Source: Fibrobacterota bacterium (GTDB taxonomy: Bacteria > Fibrobacterota > Fibrobacteria > UBA11236). From it: a stretch of DNA of 63,405 nt. The stretch lies in assembly GCA_028287505.1 (NCBI GenBank), contig JAQBPN010000058.1:1-63405 (forward strand), in the 5' to 3' direction. Below are positions 56,906 to 63,405 of the stretch, piece after piece. Every line of letters begins with the position of its first letter. Positions within the stretch are counted from its first letter, which is position 1. Under the pieces are notes generated by a model, which did no database searches, was not told the DNA's origin, and worked only from the letters and a program-made list of their open reading frames with translations. The translations under genes were made by a program, and so were the position numbers.

Positions 56906-58783
56906 TTACTTCAGATCGATTCCGATTAGATCGATCTTACCGACCGTGGAGGTAATGCGCAGCACCGTGGTTCCCGCCCCCAAGGGGATCGAGTCCAATG
57001 CCGCTGCGGACCAGGCGGAGGCCGCGGGCAGATCCGATTCGACGAGAGGCGGCAGGCCCGGGAGGCCGATGGCCATGTGCCCGCCCGCGGCGGAACGGTA
57101 ATGCAAGGCCACGGCGAACTTTCCCGCGCCGGACGCGGAGACACGGTATTCGGTCCAGGCTCCGGCGGGATAAGAGACGCCCATGGAGCCGACGGCCGAA
57201 TCGAGAACGAAGCCCCCCGCGCCGGATTTTCCGGTATAAGCTTCCGCCTCGATGGCGGCGGGCAAGGCTTTGGGCGCGTACAGCCCGGGATCGGCCAGGG
57301 TGGCGTAAAATTCATCGTTGAAGCCCTGCCAATCGTTGGCGGAGGCCGGAATGTCCAGGAAATCGAAGGTGATGTCGGAGGCGGCCTGCACTTCCAGCTT
57401 GGCGGACACCGTCACCGTCTGGGCGTTCTTCCACAGGCCGCGGTGGAACAGATAGGCCACCGGCGCCAGATCTCCCAGCGTGATCTTCGTCGTGCCGGCC
57501 TTGAGAAAATTCCGGACGCGCTCGCCCATGCGGCTCAAGGGGATTTCCTGGATGCGGGCGGTATCCTGGACCCCGCCCCAAGTGTAGGTGCGGCCCCACT
57601 GCACGAAACGGCATTTCTTGGCCACCAGGTAATTGGCGATGCTGTCCGTGGCCTGGAGATTGTAGCTGAAGACGCCCGCCACCACCATGCGCGGCGCGAT
57701 GGAGGGATCGGTCAGGTAGGCCTGCGCCACCGTGGTGAGGGGTCCGCCGGCCACCACCAGCAGGGGCTTTTCCGGCGTGGCTTTGCGGGCTTCCGCCACG
57801 ATCAGGTCGCTGCCCGCGCTGGGCGTGGGCTGGAGGTCCTCGATCAGTCCGTTGGCGGGCAGCTTCAGGCGCGCGGCCGCGCCCGCCGTCATATCCGGAA
57901 TCCGGCTCAGGCCGGCCAGGTTGGCCACCCGCATCTCCTCGCGTCCGGCCGCCATCTGCGCGGCGACGGTGTTCTGGGCGGAATGGAAATCATCGGTCAC
58001 GATATTGCCCCGCAGGTCCAGCAATCCCAGGCTGGCCTTTGCCCAGACGTATTCGTTCTCCACTCCGTTGTCCCACCGCTCATTGTCGAAGATGACGGGA
58101 TTGGTCGAATCCAATCCTTCGATCTTCAACCCCCCCGCATCCACGCTGAAGAAAAGCTTGGCCTCCTTCGCCAACTGCATGGGCAGGATCATGGTGGCTT
58201 GCCCCGATTGGACGTGGATGCCGCGGAGCACCGCATCCTGGCGGAAGGGCTGCAGACTGCTGCAGCGGATATCATAGACGCCTTCGGGAAGATTGTAGAG
58301 GATGAAATTCCCGGCCCGGTCGGGAGGGACAAACCGCTCCATGCCGAATACCTGCACGTACCGGGTCAACTGGACCTCGCTGTCGGGAGCGAAGGAGCCC
58401 TGGATGCTGCCTCGCGGCTTCACCGTGTCCGCCTGGAGATCCATGCCCGTGCTGTCCAGACCCAGGCTGAAATCATGGATGGATCCGCCCGACTCCGCCC
58501 CGGCGATCTCGATCCGGTAGTCTCCGGCGGGAAGCGGGCCCAGGTTGAACCGGCCTTGGGTGTTCGTCGTGGTCTGCCTTCGGCGCGGGCTCACCTCATC
58601 GGTGGAAACCGGATCCTGGAGGTAATCGGCGGGGCGCAACGTGACGGTCGCCGCGGCCGGGGTGCCATCCAGGTTGACGACGCGGCCGGCCACCACATCG
58701 GATTCCGTTTCCGTGCCGCCTCCGCCCTGGCAGCCGAACAGGACCAGAATGGCCAGGACCGCCGATAAGACGGCCGCCATCAC
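56906..58783 (-). CDS. Lipoprotein with carboxypeptidase-regulatory-like, nucleoside-hydrolase-like and CBM6-like domains
   Basis: 625 residues from GTG at 58783, or 624 from ATG at 58780; lipobox VLFGC (Cys18). N-terminal CarboxypepD_reg-like domain about 30-115 (VVAGRVVNLDGTPAAATVTL ... FNLGPLPAGDYRIEI), as in many TIGR02147-linked lipoproteins. About 215-430 resembles inosine-uridine nucleoside hydrolases or DUF1593 (NPVIFDNERWDNGVENEYVW, KPLLVVAGGPLTTVAQAYL, RMVVAGVFSY), although the classical DxDxxxDD metal motif is altered. C-terminal about 500-625 looks like CBM6 (AIEAEAY ... GAWTEYRVSASGAGKFAVAL). Start overlaps the TIGR02147 stop, so the two are translationally coupled. Possible surface glycan or nucleoside-sugar handling. 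Confidence 0.8.
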   Translation of the reverse strand: MMAAVLSAVLAILVLFGCQGGGGTETESDVVAGRVVNLDGTPAAATVTLRPADYLQDPVSTDEVSPRRRQTTTNTQGRFNLGPLPAGDYRIEIAGAESGGSIHDFSLGLDSTGMDLQADTVKPRGSIQGSFAPDSEVQLTRYVQVFGMERFVPPDRAGNFILYNLPEGVYDIRCSSLQPFRQDAVLRGIHVQSGQATMILPMQLAKEAKLFFSVDAGGLKIEGLDSTNPVIFDNERWDNGVENEYVWAKASLGLLDLRGNIVTDDFHSAQNTVAAQMAAGREEMRVANLAGLSRIPDMTAGAAARLKLPANGLIEDLQPTPSAGSDLIVAEARKATPEKPLLVVAGGPLTTVAQAYLTDPSIAPRMVVAGVFSYNLQATDSIANYLVAKKCRFVQWGRTYTWGGVQDTARIQEIPLSRMGERVRNFLKAGTTKITLGDLAPVAYLFHRGLWKNAQTVTVSAKLEVQAASDITFDFLDIPASANDWQGFNDEFYATLADPGLYAPKALPAAIEAEAYTGKSGAGGFVLDSAVGSMGVSYPAGAWTEYRVSASGAGKFAVALHYRSAAGGHMAIGLPGLPPLVESDLPAASAWSAAALDSIPLGAGTTVLRITSTVGKIDLIGIDLK

Positions 58784-59661
58784 GCTCTTTTTCCTCGCGG
58801 CGCCAAAGTGCGCAAGCCGGGGCGCAGCCCCGGAACCGCGGGTGCCGGAAGGGCCGTCACCGGGAACACGTGGAAGTTCATCTGATAGACGCGATCGACG
58901 ATTTCGGTTTTCTCGGCCATTTCCAGGAGACGCCGCCGGAACGCCCGCAATTCCTCAAGCATGGCATCATAGATAGGCGCGGAAATGCTCAACGTCAACG
59001 TTGAAAAATTCCGGGTGCCCTTGGGCAGGTGGTCGATGGCATAAATGGCCAGTTCCATGGCCTGGATCTGGTACGCGCTGATCAGGGCCCTGCTGATCTC
59101 ATCCCCGGCGGTTATGGTCGCGTCGGTGCGCTGGTAGACGCCGTCCATGCCTTTGCGGATGAGCCCCAGACGCTTCAACAATTCGATCGATTTGCGGGCT
59201 TCCTGGGCCGTGATGGGCGGGTTGACCATGGCGGCCAGCGCGCGAAAGTCCCCGCGGAAGGGCCGCAGGGCTATCAGTTCGCGAACAACGGTGTGGTGCC
59301 ACTTCTCGAAATATTCCCATTGGTGCGCTTCCACCTTTTTAACGCGCGACCCGCGCAAGGCCAGCAGCCGGTCCAGGTATTCCTTCTTTTCCGAAGTACC
59401 CGTGGCCTTGGTAAAGAGCACCAGGGCCTCGAAATATTCCTTTTCCTTGCGGCGCAGACTGAACAACTCCCCGAACTTGAGGACCAGCTTAAGGGAGATA
59501 TCCTTTTTTCCGGAAAGGACATTGGCGAAGAACCCCGGCGAAGCGAAGCCGACCTTCCCGGCGATATAGCGGTAGGAAAACTTGGAGTTTTCCTCGCGGC
59601 GCTCGGCATACGCGTCGCGGAGATATTGCCGATAGTCGATGTAGTCGAAGATGTTTACCAC
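58780..59661 (-). CDS. TIGR02147-family putative transcriptional regulator (second copy)
   Basis: 293 residues, GTG start at 59661 with AAAAGGG six bases upstream, giving the usual family opening MVNIFDYIDYRQYLRDAY. HTH-like region about 27-70 (SYRYIAGKVGFASPGFFANV, then ISLKLVLKFGELFSL), RRKEKEYFEALVLFTKA, and the C-terminal domain ending RVYQMNFHVFPVT. A TTG at 59682 in frame would add seven residues. A near-perfect 23-bp palindrome is centred 98 bp upstream. Its stop overlaps the lipoprotein start downstream; the same gene order is seen for the first TIGR02147 gene at 2738. Confidence 0.92.
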   Translation of the reverse strand: MVNIFDYIDYRQYLRDAYAERREENSKFSYRYIAGKVGFASPGFFANVLSGKKDISLKLVLKFGELFSLRRKEKEYFEALVLFTKATGTSEKKEYLDRLLALRGSRVKKVEAHQWEYFEKWHHTVVRELIALRPFRGDFRALAAMVNPPITAQEARKSIELLKRLGLIRKGMDGVYQRTDATITAGDEISRALISAYQIQAMELAIYAIDHLPKGTRNFSTLTLSISAPIYDAMLEELRAFRRRLLEMAEKTEIVDRVYQMNFHVFPVTALPAPAVPGLRPGLRTLAPRGKRA

Positions 59662-59747
59662 GGAGGCCCTTTTCCACTTCAAACCTACTGCGTGGAAACC
59701 CGTGGAACAATCGGATTTTAGGGGCTAGAGCCGGAATTGGCGCGGAA

Positions 59748-59770
59748 ATCGTTTACCCTGGGAAAACGAT
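59748..59770. promoter_or_regulatory. Near-perfect 23-bp palindrome upstream of the second TIGR02147 gene
   Basis: Arms ATCGTTT and AAACGAT enclose CCC-T-GGG with one mismatched pair, so 10 of 11 pairs match. It lies between the esterase gene stop and the regulator start, centred 98 bp from the GTG. There is no T-run, which argues against a terminator and for an operator. Confidence 0.6.
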
Positions 59771-59776
59771 AAGGAT

Positions 59777-60955
59777 TCAATCGCCGGCGGAATCGGGTGG
59801 ATGGCTTCCCTTGAAGTAAAGGCCCGGCCGGAAGTCCGGCGCCGGGATTTCCCCGGAACCATTCCGGCCCGGTTCGAGCCGTTTTCCTTTCAGATCGTAA
59901 AACGTCCCTTGAGGCGAAAACGCATGAAGGTCGCGCGGGGAAAAGGCGACGGCGTACCGGTCGGCTGGCCGGGCGCGGATCGGGGTGGGCGCCGTGGTCA
60001 TGAACGCATAGGCCGATTTCGCCAGGAAGTCGATGCTCTGGTCCACCCCGGCCGCGTCCGTGTTATGGGGACAATGGCAGTTCCCGGGAATCGCCAAAAT
60101 GCGGTGCGGAACGCCGAGATGCGTGAGCCGGGGGGTCAACCGGGTCATGTCGTAATTGGAGACGAAGCCGGGGCCGTCCCAATTGCCCGAATGGAGGGAA
60201 TCCTTGGCTTCGATCGCGTCCGCCGTGCAGCCTACCATGGCGGCCGGAATGTCGCCGGGGATGACCCAGTTGCTGTCCAGCACCCCTCCGGACAGCGACA
60301 GCACTCCCGCGGGCCGGGATGAGTAACCGGGGTTGCCGCTATTGCCTTCGATGCCCCCGCCCGTCACGGTGGGGCTGAAATAAGAAGCAATCTCCGAGGC
60401 CTTGTCCAAATAGCCCGTTTGCAGCGCGGCATAGGCCCCGGAGGAACAGCCTCCCACGAAAATCAGGGAAGTATCGATGCCGTATAGGGCGGCATTCTTC
60501 TTGTAGTATCGGATCGCGGCCCGGGTATCCTGGGTGGACATGAAAAGGGGTCCGCAGAAGTTCTGGACGTTGACGGCGCCCGCATTGCCCTTGCGGTAGT
60601 CGGAGGTGGCGCAGACGAAGCCGCGCTTGGCGAAGTTCTGGCAATCCCCGTTTTCATCCTGCCTTTTCCCGCCCTGGAATCCGCCGCCCCACAGCATGAT
60701 CACCATGGGGCGCTTGGTGCACGTATCGCCGTTGGGCTGGAAAACATCCGTGAACAGGTTTTCCACGGCGTTGTTATGCAAGGGATTCGTCGCCGATCCG
60801 AATTGCAGGTTGGACGTCTGCTTCACGGAAGAGAAAATGTTCACGTTGCTATAGCGGTTCGGCTTGTCTTTGCAGGACAAAGCCGCCGCGGTCTTGGGCA
60901 CAAGGGCGGATACGCCGCATACCAGGATTACCGATAAGGTCTTCACATTTCCCAT
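59777..60955 (-). CDS. Secreted alpha/beta-hydrolase esterase with sorting-like tail
   Basis: 392 residues. Signal peptide about 1-26 (LSVILVCGVSALVPKTAAA). Esterase fold: VIMLWGGGFQGGK (oxyanion hole at 90-93), NFAKRGFVCATSDYR, FVGGCSSGAYAALQ (nucleophile Ser171 in G-C-S-S-G) and CHCPHNTD (possible His). Several Cys residues may form disulfides. The last residues (TFYDLKGKRLEPGRNGSGE ... GLYFKG) resemble a sorting tail. Similar enzymes deacylate plant or microbial polysaccharides. Start ATG at 60955 with AAAGGAAG upstream. It lies 17 bases after the GH29-like gene stop, so both are likely in one operon. Confidence 0.87.
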   Translation of the reverse strand: MGNVKTLSVILVCGVSALVPKTAAALSCKDKPNRYSNVNIFSSVKQTSNLQFGSATNPLHNNAVENLFTDVFQPNGDTCTKRPMVIMLWGGGFQGGKRQDENGDCQNFAKRGFVCATSDYRKGNAGAVNVQNFCGPLFMSTQDTRAAIRYYKKNAALYGIDTSLIFVGGCSSGAYAALQTGYLDKASEIASYFSPTVTGGGIEGNSGNPGYSSRPAGVLSLSGGVLDSNWVIPGDIPAAMVGCTADAIEAKDSLHSGNWDGPGFVSNYDMTRLTPRLTHLGVPHRILAIPGNCHCPHNTDAAGVDQSIDFLAKSAYAFMTTAPTPIRARPADRYAVAFSPRDLHAFSPQGTFYDLKGKRLEPGRNGSGEIPAPDFRPGLYFKGSHPPDSAGD

Positions 60956-60972
60956 GGCACTTCCTTTATGCG

Positions 60973-62571
60973 TTAATGTCGAACATCGGCCCACCCGACA
61001 ACCGCCTTACGTCCCTGCCTGGACAATCGCCCGCCTTTGGCATTGATCAGGAAATAGGTTCCGGGGGCTTCCGTAGCCGGGGCGACATTGCCGGTGTAAT
61101 TGCGGACCGCCACCGGCCCATACGCGGTTTTCATGCCGGTCAATATATTCATGGTGGCCTGGGCGATGGTCCCATCTTCCCACATCTCGATATTCAATGA
61201 CAATGGCCGTCCCCGCACGCCGGCCCTGTTCACCCAGCCCTGGACCTGGCTTAGGCTCACCTGGGTATTGATGGGCTGATTCGCTCTACCGACGCACCAG
61301 GTATCTTCGACCAGGAACATCCCCTGTCCGATAAGGCCTTTCTGGGGGCCATCGGTGAACACGCCGTTGGCGCCCACAGGTGGATCGCCCAATGCCGCAT
61401 CGCCGTGATTGCCTTCTGCGAACCACACATCCTGGAAATCCGTGTACCTGGCCGCAATCCAGGCATTCCAGGAAACCATGCGGTCCGGGTTCCCGGTTCT
61501 GGCCGCGGCCCCGAGCCGTTCAAAAGGAGCGGGATAATAATTGCAGGCATCGTCGAAAAACCATCCGTCAAGCTTGGTTCCATAGCGGGCGCCCATTTCG
61601 CCGACGACGGCGATCCAATTATTGAAGAAGGTGGAGTGATCGCCCGCTCCGGTGGAATGAAAGAGGGTCGGGTATTTCTGCTTCGCTTCCCAGGCCGGCT
61701 CCTGGCCCATCCCGGCATGGTAATAGAGGCAAAGTTTTATCCCTTTACTATGGAGGGCTGTTGCGATTTCTCCCAGCACATCCCGGGTGGTAGTATAGCC
61801 GGGGGCGCCGATGATGCTGTCCACCGCATGGATGGGGGCGATGAGCCGATACTGGAGCAATGTGATCGACCAGATCACGTAACGGGCGCCCGACGCTTCT
61901 ATCAGGGAAACGAACTTGCCCACATCGAACCCGTTCGCGAAATCCTGCAAGGATTTGCGCGGCCCGGTTTGCGGATAGCCCCAAGGTCCGTATTGGAGCA
62001 TGATGCCGTATTTCGCGCCCGTGAACCAGGCCGGGTACCTTTTGAAATCCGCTATCCTTTTGTCATAGGCTGGCTTGTCGGATTCCCGGATCAATTCCAG
62101 CGATTTGATGTCGATGTTGCCCCCGGCGGCATTGCGGACCAATTTCAGGATGCTCGTGCCCGCGGGGATATTGATCACGCCGGCATCCAGCTTGTCCCAA
62201 CCGATGTTGCGCGTGGTGAAATCGAGCGTCGCCGTCTGCCCTTCCACGGAAAGCTTCAATGGCACGGCGGCGCCGGAATTCAGCAAGGCCCAGACATGAT
62301 ACGCGGCTCCCGTCGCCAGGCTGACGTTCCATTTGAAATAGTCGTTGGTATTGTCGTTGAAGTTCGTCATCCACATGTACTTTACGGGACCATAGTCCCC
62401 TACGCTCATGCCCGAGTTGTGCGCCGCCGCCCCGGCCGTCAGGAAAACGAGATTATCGGTCGCGGCCGTCTGGTCGAATACGATGGGATTGGGGCCTGCT
62501 TGCGGGATGTCCGTATCGGCGAACACCACCGCGGAAAACAAAGCCGTCAATATGCCGATTCTCAAAATCAT
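60973..62571 (-). CDS. Secreted GH29-like (alpha-L-fucosidase-fold) protein with N-terminal CBM-like domain
   Basis: 532 residues. Signal peptide 1-18. About 22-165 is a jelly-roll CBM6/35-like domain. About 170-470 follows the GH29 barrel: AKYGIMLQYGPWGYP, DVGKFVSLIEASGARYVIW, EIATALHSKGIKLCLYYHAG, and TKLDGWFFDDACNYYP, where Asp near 340 is the likely nucleophile equivalent. The HHDGF segment usual after the third strand is replaced by SITLLQYR, so the substrate or activity may differ. The end (GTYFLINAKGGRLSRQGRK) resembles a short sorting tail. Start ATG at 62571 with GGGGAGGG upstream. Operon with the esterase and probably the upstream truncated gene. Confidence 0.82.
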   Translation of the reverse strand: MILRIGILTALFSAVVFADTDIPQAGPNPIVFDQTAATDNLVFLTAGAAAHNSGMSVGDYGPVKYMWMTNFNDNTNDYFKWNVSLATGAAYHVWALLNSGAAVPLKLSVEGQTATLDFTTRNIGWDKLDAGVINIPAGTSILKLVRNAAGGNIDIKSLELIRESDKPAYDKRIADFKRYPAWFTGAKYGIMLQYGPWGYPQTGPRKSLQDFANGFDVGKFVSLIEASGARYVIWSITLLQYRLIAPIHAVDSIIGAPGYTTTRDVLGEIATALHSKGIKLCLYYHAGMGQEPAWEAKQKYPTLFHSTGAGDHSTFFNNWIAVVGEMGARYGTKLDGWFFDDACNYYPAPFERLGAAARTGNPDRMVSWNAWIAARYTDFQDVWFAEGNHGDAALGDPPVGANGVFTDGPQKGLIGQGMFLVEDTWCVGRANQPINTQVSLSQVQGWVNRAGVRGRPLSLNIEMWEDGTIAQATMNILTGMKTAYGPVAVRNYTGNVAPATEAPGTYFLINAKGGRLSRQGRKAVVGWADVRH

Positions 62572-62595
62572 GCCGGAACCCTCCCCTTTTTCAAC

Positions 62596-63405
62596 TCATC
62601 GCCCCGGTGCGGAACTGCCCGGATTCAAGGCCTTGACCTCAATCCCGATTGTCTGTCCGCGGTGCTTTTTGGACAGGCGCGCCCCTTTCGCGTCGAACAA
62701 GAGGACGTTTCCGGGGGCTTCAGGATTGAGGGCGGGATTATTTCCGCTGTGATCGCGAATCCCGACCGCGCTTGTCGAAAGCGCATAGACGTGGCCGGCC
62801 GTGGTGGGGAAAGTGCATTTGTTCCCGGCCACCGTGGTCGGCACCGGCGATCCGCCGGGCGTTTCGCTCACGTAGAGCGTCTGGCCCGGCCAGGGGTTCA
62901 TGATCGCGCAGGGACCGGAACGCCGCGACTTCACCTGGGCATAGGTCACCGCGCCGCCCTTGCGCTCCGCCGTCACCAGGAAGCCGCCGCGCGCTTGCAA
63001 TTCCTTGAACCCCACGTCCAGTCCGGTGGGCGTGCACGGGAAGAGAAAGATCGTCCCGCTGCGGGAGTTGCACAGCCGCTCCGGCTCCAGCCAGACGGCG
63101 GCGATTTTTTTCGGATTCGTATTGAGCACCGGCCTGGTGACAGGCTGCGGGCCGAAAAATCCGTTCGTATTGGGGAAACCGTTCCAGACGGTGTAATAGT
63201 AAAGCCAGGAATTGTAGGCGAAAAGGGTGATCCAGGCGAAGTCACGGGCATAAAGCGTGTCGGCTCCGCGGCCCAACAGCATCTCAACCTGCCGGCAGGT
63301 CGGGTCATTCCAATCGCTGGTGAAGTTGTTCGAGCGGATGCAGCGATCCTTTTCCTGCGGGGTGGACTCCAGGTTGAATTCGTCGGAGACGTTGACGACA
63401 TAGTG
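62596..63405 (-). CDS. C-terminal part of a large secreted protein (cut by window edge)
   Basis: The last 269 residues are visible; the frame is open to the right edge, so the N-terminus lies outside. Seen: SDEFNLESTPQEKDRC, RGADTLYARDFAWITLFAYN, SWLYYYTVWNGFPNTNGFF, then a beta-rich region (GGFLVTAERKGGAVTYAQVK, CAIMNPWPGQTLYVSE) like the C-terminal sandwich of large glycoside hydrolases, and a final tail GNVLLFDAKGARLSKKHRGQ matching the tail of the GH29-like neighbour. Likely a secreted glycan-acting enzyme, family undecided. It ends 25 bases before the GH29-like start. Confidence 0.65.
   Translation of the reverse strand, partial: HYVVNVSDEFNLESTPQEKDRCIRSNNFTSDWNDPTCRQVEMLLGRGADTLYARDFAWITLFAYNSWLYYYTVWNGFPNTNGFFGPQPVTRPVLNTNPKKIAAVWLEPERLCNSRSGTIFLFPCTPTGLDVGFKELQARGGFLVTAERKGGAVTYAQVKSRRSGPCAIMNPWPGQTLYVSETPGGSPVPTTVAGNKCTFPTTAGHVYALSTSAVGIRDHSGNNPALNPEAPGNVLLFDAKGARLSKKHRGQTIGIEVKALNPGSSAPGR

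Noticed and set aside
1-63405. tRNA, rRNA, CRISPR array or complete insertion sequence
   Set aside because: No T-loop-like GGTTCGAATCC in a cloverleaf context, no spaced repeat arrays and no transposase-like proteins were seen.

Overview
The window looks like a chromosomal segment of a high-GC (roughly 60-65 % by eye) Gram-negative bacterium, most probably an uncultured member of the Fibrobacterota. The main evidence is two TIGR02147-family regulators, a family concentrated in Fibrobacteres, each followed closely by a lipoprotein gene. Many lipoproteins, outer-membrane beta-barrels, an OmpA-like protein and secreted proteins with FlgD-like or type-A-sorting-like C-termini fit the same picture. 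No tRNA, rRNA, CRISPR array or complete insertion sequence was found.

Layout. 1-5.6 kb: a methyltransferase tail; two minus-strand lipoproteins built from a strict C-x27-C repeat; a divergent TIGR02147 regulator and its lipoprotein; a small orphan. Three copies of a 17-bp inverted-repeat motif lie upstream of the two repeat lipoproteins and of the regulator. 5.6-9.8 kb: a two-gene operon for an LVIVD/Ig-like secreted protein and a PKD-propeller-dihaem cytochrome (MauG-like). 10-14.5 kb: argininosuccinate lyase, an MFS transporter and a fold-type I aminotransferase, followed by a 152-nt hairpin or pseudoknot-like element. 14.7-23.2 kb: a SnoaL-like protein, a membrane protein, a DUF3857-transglutaminase-DUF2569 protein, a LarA-like protein, barrels, a MORN-like lipoprotein and an alpha/beta-hydrolase lipoprotein. 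23.2-29.1 kb: a sugar transferase-polysaccharide deacetylase fusion, an ion-transporter-superfamily permease under a Fur-box-like palindrome, DUF4242, hemerythrin, a zinc-ribbon membrane protein and a FAH-family enzyme.

29.3-45.6 kb: an OmpA-like protein, a vapC/PIN remnant, and peptide-type ABC import genes in three blocks: an ATPase pair, a yejA-yejB-yejE set on the minus strand, and a second binding protein with two permeases on the plus strand. Two large paralogous secreted vWA proteins separate the ATPases from the yej-like set. 45.6-47.1 kb: gluconokinase with a duplicated leader, a small secreted protein and a DUF486 protein. 47.2-54.7 kb: two ThuA-like secreted paralogues flanking a lower-GC fibre-like gene, then two paralogous outer-membrane barrels. 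54.8-56.6 kb: a His-rich polytopic membrane protein fused to TPRs. 56.9-63.4 kb: a second TIGR02147 regulator translationally coupled to a lipoprotein with a nucleoside-hydrolase-like core and a CBM6-like tail, then a secreted esterase, a divergent GH29-like protein and a truncated large secreted protein, together resembling a glycan-degradation locus.

The strongest candidates for something undescribed are the C-x27-C repeat lipoproteins with their shared operator-like motif (253-2682), the convergent-gene RNA-like element (14524-14675) and the duplicated gntK leader (46110-46258). Functions are inferred from sequence motifs recognised by eye; no database search was run.
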